This document shows, in pieces, positions 51,065 through 60,694 of a stretch of DNA of 64,000 nucleotides. The translations under genes and the position numbers were made by a program. Under the pieces are notes generated by a model, which was given only the letters and a program-made list of their open reading frames with translations, was not told the DNA's origin and searched no databases. Source of the DNA: Pseudomonadota bacterium (GTDB lineage Bacteria > Myxococcota_A > UBA796 > GCA-2862545); contig SXOB01000088.1 of NCBI GenBank assembly GCA_005776945.1, forward strand, positions 33,403 through 97,402, read 5' to 3'. Every line of letters starts with the position of its first letter. Within the stretch, counting starts at the first letter, position 1.

Positions 51065-54000
51065 GTGACGCCGCTCCCCGGCCGGTATGAGCTGCGCGAG
51101 CCTTCGCTCCTCGGTGAAGGGGGGATGGGGCGGGTCTTGCATGCCCACGACCGGGTTCTCGGCGTCGATGTCGCCATCAAGTTGGTGCGGCCTGATCTTG
51201 CGGCCGACCCCCGATTTCGGCGTCTGTTCGACCTGGAAGTACGCCTTTCTGCCCGATTCCACCACCGCCATGTGGTCCCGCTCCACGACGTCGGACTCAC
51301 CGAAGACGGGCTGCCCTACCTCGGCCTGGGTTTTGCCGACGCGGGGACCCTCGCCGACCTCCGGGAATGTCCAGCCAGCTGGGATGAACTTCGGCGCCTG
51401 CTGATCGAGACGCTGGAGGCCCTTGGGCATCTGCACGCCCGCGACGTGCTCCATCGCGATCTGAAGCCGGAGAACGTGCTGCTGCACCGTCGGGCCGACG
51501 GCGAGCGAGAGGTCTGGCTTGCGGATTTGGGCTTGGCGACCGCCTCCGAGACGCTCGTTCGGCGCAAGGGGCGTGCGGAGGGAACGCCGGGCTTCATGGC
51601 CCCTGAACAGACCCTTGGCGAGGCGCGAGAACTCGGCCCGTGGACGGACCTGTACGCGGTCGGCGTCATCGCGTGGGAACTTGTCACGGGAGAGCGCCCC
51701 TTCGGGGCGGAGGGGTCTGTTTTCGACGGGCCCCTTCCCGTGTTCCACCCCCGGTTCGAGGTTCCCAATGGCCTTGGGCCCGTGTTGGCGCGAGCATTGG
51801 CGCCCGATCCTCAATCGCGCTTTCCCTTGGCGGCCGACCTTGCCGCTGCTCTCGTCGCATTGGGGCCCGCGGCGATGGTCGCCCCTTGGTCGCCGCCGGA
51901 CGCGGAAATGCCGACGCCGGACCGATGGCGGCTGACGATCGGGCCCCGACCGCTGGTTGCCCGCTTTGCCGACCAACCTCCGGTCCTTGGTCGCAGCAGT
52001 GCGCCGGTCACGTCGTCGCCCAATCTGTTCGCGGTCCGGGAGATGCCGCTTGTCGCCCGAGAAGCGGAGCTTGGGCGACTTTGGGATCTGGCGAGGAAGA
52101 CGGTGCAGGACGGACGGCCGAATGTGCTCGTCCTCGTGGGTGAAGGGGGCTGCGGCAAATCGAGGCTCGTGGAGGAGTTCTCGGCTGCCTTGGAAGAGGG
52201 AGGTTGGTGCCATCCCGTGTGGATGCTGTGGAATCGGCCCGCAGGTCCGGAAGATGGCTTCGTCGGAGCAGCGCGGGAGTTGATTCGCCCTTGGAATGAG
52301 ACGCGGGAGAAACTGGAGGCGCGCCTCGAGCGCATGCTCGCGTCCGAGCGGGGTCAGGAGTCGGGCGAGATTCCAGAGGAGGCTCGACTGCTCGCCCGCT
52401 GGGCGGGTCTGTCGACATCCGACGAGGAGCCCGTTCCCATTGGCCTCGGCCTGAGACACGTCCATCGCACCTTGGAGGCCCGGGCTTGGCGCGGCCTTTC
52501 GCTCCTTGTTCTCGATGACGCCCACCTTGCCCGAGAGGCCGGCGACGGGCTCGACATCGCCGACGGCCTCCTGACCGAACGTAGTGAGGGGCGACCGCTG
52601 TTGTGCATCGCGACGGTTCGTGCAGAGGATTTGGCAGCGGACCGCGCCTTGGCAAGTCGGATCGACGCGCTCGTCCACGCGGGTGCCGAGCGATGGGACC
52701 TTGCCCGCCTCGACCATGTGGGCATGTGCCGTTGGGTTGAAGAGGCGCTCGCGCTGGCGCCGAAGCTCCGCGACCGCCTCGCTGAGCGGTGCGCGGGAAA
52801 TCCTGCCTTCGCCCGCCAGATTCTCGTCGACTGGGTCGGCCGTGGCGCCCTCGTGGACACCGGGAACCTCGTCTTTGATCTCGCGCCGGGCATCGACGTG
52901 GACGCCGTGGTGCCGGCGGACGCCGGATCGTTGCTGCTCGCGCGCGTTCGGTCTGTCGAGACCGCGTCGGGCCAAGAGCGGCGCATGCGAGACGCGCTTC
53001 ACCTCGCGTCCCTCTTTGGTCCGATGTTGTCGCATACGCTCGCGACCGAGTTGTTCGGATCCGACCTGCTCGAGGTCGTTGCGGGTAGCGGCATGCTGCG
53101 GCGCCGCGAGGAAGACTGGCGGTTCGACGGAGCGCTCCAGTTCCAGGCGCTGCGCAGCGAGGCGGAAGCGCGTAAGGATGTCGGGTACCTGCACCGACGC
53201 CTCGGCCGTTGCCTCGCCGCCCTGGCCGAGGCGGGCGCCGTCGGGCTGGACCTTCACGTCGGCCGACACGCTGTCGCTGGCCGCGACCCCGAGGTTGCCC
53301 ATCGCCACCTCGTGCGCGCCGCCGAAAGGGCCCTACGCAACGGCCGCCTTGTCGACCTCGATGAGGCGACACGTTTGGACGCCGAGGCGTCTCGCAGCTT
53401 GCCGGAGGCCGAAGCGGCCGTCGCTGCCCTTTGGCGCGGTCGCGCTTTGGCGGCGCGCGGCGACGCGTTGGACGCGGCGGCCTCTTTTGATCTCGCTCGC
53501 GGCGCGTCGGCGCCGGCCGAGGTTCAACTGGACGCTACTGTGGGTTGGGCGCAGGCCCAGATTGTGCGGGGCGAACCCGCGGCCGCAGAGGGGGCGTTGG
53601 CCGCAGCCATCGAGGCGGCGCGTAGCGCCGGATCCGTGGGGGGCGAGCTCGTCGCCTTGCTGGCGAAAGCGGACCTCGAACGGACCAAGCGCAACTTCCA
53701 GGGCGCCGACATCTTGTACGCGCGTGCGTTGCACAAGGCGCTTCAGGCTGGTGTGCGCGACGTCGAACTCGCCGCGCTGCTTGGAACGGCGTCCGCTGCG
53801 GCGTGGGCGGGTCGCTTCGAGGAAGCCAGGGAGAGCTTCGCCGAAGCGACCGAGGCGGCAGCACGGCAGGGAGACGCCGTCGCGGAAGTTCGCGCTCGTT
53901 TGGGCATCGCAGCCGTACAGGCCCAGATCGGTCGGCCGTCGGAGGACGCCTTCCGAGCGGTCATAGTGGACGCGGAGGAACTTGGCGCAACTGGCGTGGC

Positions 54001-54523
54001 GATGGAGGCAAGGCGACTTGGGGCCGACGTCATGCGCCGTGCGGGCGACCTCGATCGGGCCCAGCGCGCTTATGACGTGCACGCCCGCTGGGCCCAGCGG
54101 CAGGCGGCGCTTGACGAGGCCGTCCTCAACGACCTTGGCGCCGCCCGACTCGCCATTGCGCGTCATGAGATCGAGCGCGGCATCACGATCACGCGGGCGG
54201 TGTCCGAGCGCCTGCGACCCATTCCGGGCCATTGGTTGTGGGCGCCCTACCGCCTGACCGTCGCCGAACTCCTGGCGATGCGTGGCGACGGTGACAAGGC
54301 CTGGCAGTGGCTGTACGCCGCGTCGCAACTCGGCCTTGGCGACGTCGTCGAGCGCGACCGCGCCGTGTCGTTGACCGCGATCGCGAAAGTTGCCAATGAA
54401 CGCGGATGGACCGTGATGGGCCGCGCGGCGGCCCGACTTGCGGGGCCCCTGTGGGAGGCGCTTGGGGGCGACGCCTCGGCGGAGGCCCTCAAGGCCTGGG
54501 TCACCGGAACCCACGACGCGTGA
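51065..54523 (+). CDS. Ser/Thr kinase fused to AAA/STAND ATPase and TPR repeats
   Basis: 1152 aa, GTG start. Kinase 8-270: 'GEGGMGRV' (17-24), Lys39, 'LHRDLKPENVLL' with Asp132, 'ADLGLA' (DLG instead of DFG), 'GTPGFMAPEQ'. Residues about 335-640 form a STAND-like NTPase: Walker A 'VGEGGCGKSRLVEEF' (about 357-371) and 'SLLVLDDAHLA'. From about 690 to the end are helical repeats of TPR type ('GRALAARGDALDAAASFD', 'AREWFAEA'-like units). No membrane segment. This kinase-ATPase-TPR arrangement is common in Myxococcota and is a cytosolic signal integrator. The stop overlaps the next gene. Confidence 0.88.
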   Translation: MTPLPGRYELREPSLLGEGGMGRVLHAHDRVLGVDVAIKLVRPDLAADPRFRRLFDLEVRLSARFHHRHVVPLHDVGLTEDGLPYLGLGFADAGTLADLRECPASWDELRRLLIETLEALGHLHARDVLHRDLKPENVLLHRRADGEREVWLADLGLATASETLVRRKGRAEGTPGFMAPEQTLGEARELGPWTDLYAVGVIAWELVTGERPFGAEGSVFDGPLPVFHPRFEVPNGLGPVLARALAPDPQSRFPLAADLAAALVALGPAAMVAPWSPPDAEMPTPDRWRLTIGPRPLVARFADQPPVLGRSSAPVTSSPNLFAVREMPLVAREAELGRLWDLARKTVQDGRPNVLVLVGEGGCGKSRLVEEFSAALEEGGWCHPVWMLWNRPAGPEDGFVGAARELIRPWNETREKLEARLERMLASERGQESGEIPEEARLLARWAGLSTSDEEPVPIGLGLRHVHRTLEARAWRGLSLLVLDDAHLAREAGDGLDIADGLLTERSEGRPLLCIATVRAEDLAADRALASRIDALVHAGAERWDLARLDHVGMCRWVEEALALAPKLRDRLAERCAGNPAFARQILVDWVGRGALVDTGNLVFDLAPGIDVDAVVPADAGSLLLARVRSVETASGQERRMRDALHLASLFGPMLSHTLATELFGSDLLEVVAGSGMLRRREEDWRFDGALQFQALRSEAEARKDVGYLHRRLGRCLAALAEAGAVGLDLHVGRHAVAGRDPEVAHRHLVRAAERALRNGRLVDLDEATRLDAEASRSLPEAEAAVAALWRGRALAARGDALDAAASFDLARGASAPAEVQLDATVGWAQAQIVRGEPAAAEGALAAAIEAARSAGSVGGELVALLAKADLERTKRNFQGADILYARALHKALQAGVRDVELAALLGTASAAAWAGRFEEARESFAEATEAAARQGDAVAEVRARLGIAAVQAQIGRPSEDAFRAVIVDAEELGATGVAMEARRLGADVMRRAGDLDRAQRAYDVHARWAQRQAALDEAVLNDLGAARLAIARHEIERGITITRAVSERLRPIPGHWLWAPYRLTVAELLAMRGDGDKAWQWLYAASQLGLGDVVERDRAVSLTAIAKVANERGWTVMGRAAARLAGPLWEALGGDASAEALKAWVTGTHDA

Positions 54524-55794
54524 TCGCGCTGCTCGCTGGCTGCGCGTTGGAAGCGGTCGAGGGTGCGTGCGTGCCCGCGTGGCGCGCCGACCTTGGCGCC
54601 GAAGGGGCGAGATGGATGGCGCGGACCGGGGAGGCGCCGGATGTGGCGCTCGCCTTCGACGCGACGGGTGAACGTCTCGCGGTGGGGACCGCCGTCGGAG
54701 ACGTGCTCTTGTTCGATGTCGCCACCGGTCAGTTGCGCGCTTCCGTGGCGGCGACGCCGGGCCTGATCCGCTGGTTGCTTTGGGTGGGCGACGACGTCGT
54801 CCTTGGAACCCAGGCCGCGGAGGCGGAGCTGCAGGTGCGGTCTGGCGTCGACCTCGCCGAGCGCAAGCGTGTGTCCGGGACGGAACTGGTGGGTGCGGGC
54901 GCTGCCCCTGGGGTGGACAATCCCTGGGCAGCCTACGCCGCCCCAGCCGCCTACGACGGGGCTTGGACGGGAGACGGGCTCTGGGTGTTGTGGGGCCACC
55001 CTGGCGCGGCGCCGCGCATGCGGGTCGTCCAATACGACGCCGTCACTCTGACGATGAAGACCCTGTGGCCCGCCGATGGTCCGTCGTCCGAAATTGGGGT
55101 GGCGCTGTCCGCCGACGCGAATGGCGCCTCCGTTGCGGTTCGAGGCGGTGCCGCTGGCGACGGCGTGCTGCTGGTGGACGACGCTGGGGTCGACGTTCGC
55201 ACCCTCATTGCGCCGCTTGCTCCCTGGTACGACCGCGTCACCGTTTGGGATGCGGTCGTTCGCCAACGACAGGCGACGTGGCTGGGGTTGGCCGACGGCC
55301 GGCTCGTGACGTCGGACGGCAGGTCGGTGGCGCTGGGAACGCCAACCATGGCCGGCGACGTACCTGTGGCCGCCCCGATCGCCTGGTTGATGGGGGACGG
55401 CGATGGCGCCTTGGCGGTGACGTCCCGCACATCCGTCCCGTACGGCTCGGCGTCCGGCGTGGATCGTCCTGCGGACGTTCACGCGGCCGAGAACCACCTT
55501 TGGCGGTTGGATGCGTCCCTTGCGGTTCAGGCCTCCTGGACGGGCCCCCCCTCGCTTGGCCGACCCATCCCGCTGCCCGATGGGGGCGTGGTCGTTGGCC
55601 TGGGTCCGCGCGTGGGCGATGCTCGAACAGACCTGTTTGGTGCGCTCTTCTTCGACCGGCGGCTTCGACCTGTTCGCTTTTGCCCGACCATCGGCCCCGT
55701 CGATGGGGCGATCGCCCATTCGGCCGAAGGCGATGTTGCCGTGGTCTCGTCCCCTACGGCTGGCTCGGCCTGGGAATTGGCCGTGTTTCGATGA
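54520..55794 (+). CDS. Lipoprotein-like beta-propeller-type protein
   Basis: 424 aa, GTG overlapping the kinase stop. N-terminus 'MIALLAGC' gives a lipobox, but only seven residues precede Cys8 and none is charged, which is unusually short for a signal. The body is beta-rich with WD-like blades, for example 'VALAFDATGERLAVGTAVGD' and 'VLLFDVATGQLRASV'. Six to seven such units seem possible. It may be a solute-sensing or binding lipoprotein for the downstream transporter. Stop overlaps the next ATG. Confidence 0.6.
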   Translation: MIALLAGCALEAVEGACVPAWRADLGAEGARWMARTGEAPDVALAFDATGERLAVGTAVGDVLLFDVATGQLRASVAATPGLIRWLLWVGDDVVLGTQAAEAELQVRSGVDLAERKRVSGTELVGAGAAPGVDNPWAAYAAPAAYDGAWTGDGLWVLWGHPGAAPRMRVVQYDAVTLTMKTLWPADGPSSEIGVALSADANGASVAVRGGAAGDGVLLVDDAGVDVRTLIAPLAPWYDRVTVWDAVVRQRQATWLGLADGRLVTSDGRSVALGTPTMAGDVPVAAPIAWLMGDGDGALAVTSRTSVPYGSASGVDRPADVHAAENHLWRLDASLAVQASWTGPPSLGRPIPLPDGGVVVGLGPRVGDARTDLFGALFFDRRLRPVRFCPTIGPVDGAIAHSAEGDVAVVSSPTAGSAWELAVFR

Positions 55795-57182
55795 CGCCGC
55801 CCCCAGACGAGGTCCAAGTCGTCCTTGTCGGCGACGGGCTCAGCCTGCGCGCGCAAGGCGACGCAGATGCATGGCGAGTGACCAGCTTGGCCGGCCAACC
55901 CGTCGGTGTGTTGCAGTTGCCCGTGGCGGGTCCAGAGGCGTGGATGCCGGCGGAGGTGGCCATCGGCGACGTCGTCGTCGTTGCGCGCCGTGTGGGCGGC
56001 ACGTGGCGCCGCTGGGAGGGACCGGTGCAGCCGCCGGCCGCGAAGGTCCCCCTGTCGACGGACATGCGCCCCGATCTCCGGATTGTCGAAGTTGTGCTGC
56101 CAGTCGACGCAGGAGGCCGCGACGACGGTTCGTGGGCGGCCGACGTCGTGCCCATCGGCCCACCACCGCTCGCCGCTGCCGCGAGCTGGTTCGGCGTCGA
56201 GCGTCCCTGGGCCGTGGCCTTGCCTGTGGCCTGGCAACGGGTCGACATTCACAACGCGGAGCCAGAGGCGGTGAACGCCGTCGTTCGGGCCCGCGTGGTG
56301 GACGACGAGGGCATCGACGTTCCCGCATGGCGCTACCGGGGGCGCGACACGTCGGCCGCGTCGGCCACGGCCTTGCTGCTGTTGCCGCCGTTGACGACGA
56401 CGTCGGTGACGCTCCCGCTTTGGTATGACCCCGATGCACCCCTGGGGGAGGGCGGTTGGACCCGCGCGATTGACGTAGCCGTTGTCGGTGGCCCGAAAGT
56501 CGCGAGCTTTCAGGGGCCCCTTCGAGGGGCCGCCGGTGCCGGGGTGGCGACGTCCGTGGCGGCGGCCGGGACGGCGGGGGCCCTGGCCGGTGGAATCTGG
56601 ATGCGGGCGCGCTGGTCGGTCTGGTGGGAGTCCCGCCGCCTCGTGTCCCGTGTGGCGCTCGCGATGATCGCGATGGTCGGGACGGTCGCAAACGCAGCCA
56701 CTGGCTTGTTTGGGCTGACGTTGGGTGCGGCGCTTGGTCCCTTGGGCCCGTTCGTTTGGGGCGTCTTTGACGACGGGCTGAGGGCGGGCCTCTTGGCGAT
56801 CTTGCTGCGGTGGCAGCCGGGTGCGGGGACCGCTGCGAGCTTCATCGTCCTCACCGCCGTCGCGCGATGGATCCTGTTTGGGGCCTTCCACCCTGTTGAG
56901 CTTGTTCATTTGGGGCTGTCCGTCGTCGCCCATGAAGCGGCATTGGCTGCGACGGGGGCCTCCGCGGGCGGCCGGGAGCGATGGCGATTGGCCCTGGCCT
57001 TGGGGGCGGCTGGCGGGGTGACGACGGCGGTATCCCTGGCCTGGTCAGCCCTTTGGACCCACCAGCACTTCGCTCCAGAATGGGCGGTCGCAGTCGTGTT
57101 GCTGCCGGGCATCATGTACCCGGCGGTGGCTGCTTGGCCGGCGACGCGCATCGCGGACAGGCTGGCCTCGGTGGCGCCATGA
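55791..57182 (+). CDS. ECF-transporter S-like protein with extra N-terminal domain
   Basis: 463 aa. Residues 1-240 are soluble and beta-rich without a known domain. From about 245, six or seven hydrophobic helices follow ('GAALGPLGPFVWGVFDDGL', 'WILFGAFHPVELVHLGLSV', 'AVAVVLLPGIMYPAVAAWPA'), the size of a substrate-binding S component. The next two genes are the ATPase and T components, which makes S-component identity likely by context, although sequence alone does not reveal the vitamin or metal. A large soluble N-terminal fusion is not usual. Confidence 0.62.
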   Translation: MTPPPDEVQVVLVGDGLSLRAQGDADAWRVTSLAGQPVGVLQLPVAGPEAWMPAEVAIGDVVVVARRVGGTWRRWEGPVQPPAAKVPLSTDMRPDLRIVEVVLPVDAGGRDDGSWAADVVPIGPPPLAAAASWFGVERPWAVALPVAWQRVDIHNAEPEAVNAVVRARVVDDEGIDVPAWRYRGRDTSAASATALLLLPPLTTTSVTLPLWYDPDAPLGEGGWTRAIDVAVVGGPKVASFQGPLRGAAGAGVATSVAAAGTAGALAGGIWMRARWSVWWESRRLVSRVALAMIAMVGTVANAATGLFGLTLGAALGPLGPFVWGVFDDGLRAGLLAILLRWQPGAGTAASFIVLTAVARWILFGAFHPVELVHLGLSVVAHEAALAATGASAGGRERWRLALALGAAGGVTTAVSLAWSALWTHQHFAPEWAVAVVLLPGIMYPAVAAWPATRIADRLASVAP

Positions 57183-58459
57183 CGTTGCGGGTGGCGGGGT
57201 TCACATGGCGGTCGTCAGCGGTCGGGGCCACTCAGCTTGGTCCGGTCGACCTCGCCGTCGAGCGCGGCGAACGAGTGTTGTTGTTGGGCGCCAGCGGATC
57301 GGGCAAGTCCACGCTCTTGCGGGCGCTCGCGGGGCTCCTTGGCACCGCCCGGTCGGGCGTTCCCTCCGGGCAGGTGACGCTGGATGGCCTTGACCCCGAG
57401 CAATCGCCCGTGGCAGGTCGTGCGGCCTTGTTGGGTTTTGGCTTTCAGGAGGGACGGGACCAGGTGCTCACGGGTACGGTCCGCGATGAAGTGGCGTTGG
57501 GGCCGCGCTGGGCTGGCCAAACCGATGCCTCGTCACGCGCTCAAGCGGCGCTCGACGCGGTCGGGTCCCGAGTCCATGTCGAGCGCGACCCGGCGGAGTT
57601 GTCGGGTGGGGAACGGCAGCGCGTCCTCGTCGCGGCCCATCTCGCGGCGCGACCTGGTTGGCTGATCTTCGACGAATTGCTGACGGGACTGGACGGCCCG
57701 GGGCGAGAGGCCGTGGTTCGCGCGGTTTCCGCGATTCCGCGTGACGTCGGCGTCGTCGTTGCCGAACATGAGTGGTCTGCCTGGTGGTCGTGGGCGACTC
57801 GCCTTGTCATCCTCGAGGCGGGACGCGTCGTTTACGATGCCGCGCGGCCGGCGGAGCCGCCGCAGGCACTGTTGACGCGGCTTGGTCTCGCGCCGTTGGC
57901 GCCGCCGCCCAAAGTGATGCGGGAGCTTGGCGGGACCCTCTTCCGTTGGCGGGGCCCCCTGATTCGCCAAGGCCGTTCGCTGTTCGATGGGTGCTTCGAG
58001 CTGCGTCGAGGCGAGCGCGTCGTGTTGTTCGGAGACAATGGCGTCGGCAAGACGACTTGGCTTCGCACGCTGGCCGATCTGGGATCCGGGGCCTGGCTGC
58101 CGCAAGACGCCGACTTGGCCCTGTCCGCGTCCACCGTCCTTCAGGAAGTGGGGGGCAATACCGAGTTGCTCGCGGCCTTCGATCTTGCGGACCGTGCCCA
58201 TGCCCTTCCCCAGGGCCTTTCGCGAGGAGAACGGCAGCGCGTTGCGGTTGCGGCGACGATGGCCCTCTCGTGCCCATTCGTCGTCTTGGATGAACCGACG
58301 GCTGGGCTCGACCACCGCCGAAAAGCCGAGCTTGGCCGACAGTTGGGCGCCTACGGCGCGCCAACCTGGCTCGTCGCCACCCACGACCGCGTGTGGGGGG
58401 CAGGGCTCGCCGACCGCGTGCTCGAGATTCGCGACGGCGTCCTTCGGGAGCTGCCGTGA
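57179..58459 (+). CDS. ECF transporter ATPase, two domains fused
   Basis: 426 aa. First ATPase: Walker A 'GASGSGKST' (37-45), Q-loop region 'GFGFQEGRDQVLTG', signature 'LSGGERQR', Walker B 'WLIFDELLTGLDG' (Glu-Leu where Glu-Pro is usual), His in 'VVAEHEW'. Second ATPase: 'GDNGVGKTT' near 290, signature 'LSRGERQR', 'FVVLDEPTAGLD', switch His in 'VATHDRV'. Both sites look catalytic. It couples ATP hydrolysis to EcfT and the S component. ATG overlaps the previous stop. Confidence 0.9.
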   Translation: MTLRVAGFTWRSSAVGATQLGPVDLAVERGERVLLLGASGSGKSTLLRALAGLLGTARSGVPSGQVTLDGLDPEQSPVAGRAALLGFGFQEGRDQVLTGTVRDEVALGPRWAGQTDASSRAQAALDAVGSRVHVERDPAELSGGERQRVLVAAHLAARPGWLIFDELLTGLDGPGREAVVRAVSAIPRDVGVVVAEHEWSAWWSWATRLVILEAGRVVYDAARPAEPPQALLTRLGLAPLAPPPKVMRELGGTLFRWRGPLIRQGRSLFDGCFELRRGERVVLFGDNGVGKTTWLRTLADLGSGAWLPQDADLALSASTVLQEVGGNTELLAAFDLADRAHALPQGLSRGERQRVAVAATMALSCPFVVLDEPTAGLDHRRKAELGRQLGAYGAPTWLVATHDRVWGAGLADRVLEIRDGVLRELP

Positions 58460-59205
58460 GCGATCCACGAACAGGGCTCGTCGCCTGTGTGGCCGTGGCG
58501 GTGGCCGCGTCCATGGTCGAGGGATGGGTACCGTTGTCGTTCCTCGCCGCCGGTGCCGTGGGGTGTGCCGTTTGGCGTCGGCCCGCGGCCGTAGGGCCTG
58601 CCCTAGGGATTGTCGCAGCCATCTTATGGTCCGCGGCCTGGACGCAGGGTCTGTTCTACGCGGATCAGCCGAGGACGGTGGCCTTCTGGATGGGGCCGTG
58701 GCCCATCTACATGGAGGGTCTGGCCCACGGCGTCGAGGTCGCCCTCCGTCAGATGGCGCCGCTCGCGGCGGGGATGGCATGGGCCAGCCGAGCGGGGAGG
58801 GAGGGGGCGCTCGTCGCACTCGTCGGCCTCGGAGTCCCTTCCCGACTGGCGATGATCGTCGACATCTGCCTGCGCTTCCTCCCCACGCTCGCCAAGGAGT
58901 GGTCCGACGTCGTCGCCCTGCGGCGGAGGCGGGGCGCGGCCGACCCCTTCGGCGTCCTCGTCCCGATGGCTGCTCGTGCGCTGAGGCGGTCGACGGCGGT
59001 TGCAGAGGCGATGACCGCACGCGGCATCGACCCGGCCGGGTCGATGGCACAGCCAGAGTGGCGGGGCCGCTGGGTAGCGGCCCTCATCGGGTTGGCCACC
59101 GCTGGAATCGTGGTCGCCAAGCTGGCGGCTTGGTCTTGGGCCGCAGGTTGGTGGTGGCATCCGGTAGCGGTGCCGGCGATGCGTGCCCTGCGGCTGGTGT
59201 TGTGA
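58456..59205 (+). CDS. ECF transporter T component (EcfT)
   Basis: 249 aa, GTG overlapping the ATPase stop. About five membrane helices (two near 10-50, others around 95-120 and 205-235) and the two coupling motifs: 'ALRRRRGAA' (about 154-162) and 'AMTARGID' (185-192), the Ala-Arg-Gly element that docks into the ATPases. Last gene of the 51065-59205 operon. Confidence 0.87.
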   Translation: MSDPRTGLVACVAVAVAASMVEGWVPLSFLAAGAVGCAVWRRPAAVGPALGIVAAILWSAAWTQGLFYADQPRTVAFWMGPWPIYMEGLAHGVEVALRQMAPLAAGMAWASRAGREGALVALVGLGVPSRLAMIVDICLRFLPTLAKEWSDVVALRRRRGAADPFGVLVPMAARALRRSTAVAEAMTARGIDPAGSMAQPEWRGRWVAALIGLATAGIVVAKLAAWSWAAGWWWHPVAVPAMRALRLVL

Positions 59206-59248
59206 GCCTTTGGGGTCGCGCGTTAGGGCGGGGGCACGTGGGGGTTTC

Positions 59249-59914
59249 GTGAGGATCGTTGGACTGCTGGCCACGCTGTCCGGATGTGGTCCCGCCGTGG
59301 GAACGCCAACCTGCGGAATCGACAGCATCGACTACTTTCCGTTCGATGGTACCCGTGTGTGGGAGTACTACAACACGGATCCGTTGGTGACGTTCAAGCT
59401 CATCGGCTTGCAACTGGCCGACTCGACGAAGCTGGGCGACATCAACCTGTACGACATCGAACATCGCGTCGATTGTGTGAGCACGGACCCCAGCTGCGTC
59501 GATGACCGCTTGCTGCGGACCACCCGCTGGTCGTCAGATGGCCAGGACGGGACGATGATTCACCAGATCATCGTCGACGGCCTGACCACCACGTTCGATC
59601 CGCCGATTTTCTTTGCGGAAGATAAGGTCTGTACCGACGACGTCGTCGATACGGCCACGTCGGCCGGCACGTTCTCCGTGACCTATATGGGCATCGAGCC
59701 TTGCCCGTTGCAGATGACGGTGGACTGGGAGTGCATGCGATTCACGGTCGACGATGGCGGCAGCAGCGCCGTCGGTCCGTCTCTCAACGGCGACTACTGG
59801 TTCTCCGTTGGCTACAACCTCGTCGCGCTCGACCTCGCTTCGGACGTCGAAGGGCGGTGGGAAGCCGGCGGCATCGATTGCGAGCCCATCGAGTCCTGCG
59901 ACGGCATCTGGTAG
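59249..59914 (+). CDS. Lipoprotein, unknown
   Basis: 221 aa from GTG 59249. Signal 'MRIVGLLATLSGC' with lipobox Cys13, then a beta-rich mature part with several Cys and aromatic residues ('DYFPFDGTRVWEYYNTDP'). Composition is less GC-rich than the genes either side. No family recognised. 43 bases after ecfT on the same strand; ends 3 bases before the convergent DUF1460 gene. Confidence 0.6.
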   Translation: MRIVGLLATLSGCGPAVGTPTCGIDSIDYFPFDGTRVWEYYNTDPLVTFKLIGLQLADSTKLGDINLYDIEHRVDCVSTDPSCVDDRLLRTTRWSSDGQDGTMIHQIIVDGLTTTFDPPIFFAEDKVCTDDVVDTATSAGTFSVTYMGIEPCPLQMTVDWECMRFTVDDGGSSAVGPSLNGDYWFSVGYNLVALDLASDVEGRWEAGGIDCEPIESCDGIW

Positions 59915-59917
59915 TCG

Positions 59918-60694
59918 TCAGGGCGTAGGCAGAAAAACCGCCACGCCCTCGACAGGCCAAGGGTAGGTCTTGGCGTTGTTCAGGTACCAGGCGAGGCTGT
60001 CGGAGCGTACGCGGCCGTCGCCGAGCTTCGTCGCGTGTCGAATCAGGGGTCCCGACGGACCGGGCACGACGAAGCCGACGTGAAAGGTGAGGACGGGCCG
60101 GTGTTCGCGCGGCGCGCGGACGGGCAACACGAGGGCTCCAACGGGGAACTTGTCGATGTTCGCCAGGGCGGTCGAAAGGTCCACCACGGCAACGCGGCTC
60201 GTGCCGACCGGAAGCTGGGCGTCGGTCAGCCCAAAGCCCGACCGTGCCGGCCAGCTGTTCCACGTGTTCACGTCGACGGGATGAACGATCGTTTTGGTGG
60301 GACCGATACGCGCTGTCACGTCGACGAGACGTCCCGTGCTCACCGCGTCAGGTAGCCACTGCAGCTCCATGAGGTGGTTGCGATTGGCGTAGGTCGGAGG
60401 TGTGCCGGGACCATACCGCAGGTCGCGTCGGACGGCGTCGGCTCCCGTCAGCCCACCAAGGGCGAGCGCGAGCACCTCTTCCACGAAGGTGACGCAGTCG
60501 AACACGTCGTAGCGGGCGACCGGGTCGCCGTCGGGACCTTCCCCTTCGCCCGCGGGGTCGAGCGCGTAGTCACGGCCAAGCAGGCTCGCGCTGATCCGGT
60601 CGATGCGCTCAGCCAAGGGGGCGCTTCGGGTCGCCTCGACAGCCGCCGTCACTTCTTCGGGGATGGCCGTCAGGGCCACGGCGAGAAGGATCAC
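59918..60694 (-). CDS. DUF1460 protein, NlpC/P60-like amidase fold
   Basis: 258 aa, GTG start overlapping the upstream gene's stop. N-terminal signal-like 'MILLAVALTA'. The DUF1460 core 'ARYDVFDCVTFVEEVLALAL' carries the catalytic Cys, and 'VLTFHVGFVV' and 'RHATKLGDGRV' carry the His residues. Related proteins are N-acetylmuramoyl-L-alanine amidase-like enzymes of the periplasm. Activity here is inferred from the intact Cys and His. Confidence 0.78.
   Translation of the reverse strand: MILLAVALTAIPEEVTAAVEATRSAPLAERIDRISASLLGRDYALDPAGEGEGPDGDPVARYDVFDCVTFVEEVLALALGGLTGADAVRRDLRYGPGTPPTYANRNHLMELQWLPDAVSTGRLVDVTARIGPTKTIVHPVDVNTWNSWPARSGFGLTDAQLPVGTSRVAVVDLSTALANIDKFPVGALVLPVRAPREHRPVLTFHVGFVVPGPSGPLIRHATKLGDGRVRSDSLAWYLNNAKTYPWPVEGVAVFLPTP

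Noticed and set aside
51065..53372. Minus-strand frame of 927 codons extending the GNAT gene upstream
   Set aside because: Only the last 164 residues match GNAT; the rest is antisense to the clear kinase-ATPase gene, and a GTG with GGAGG exists at 51019.
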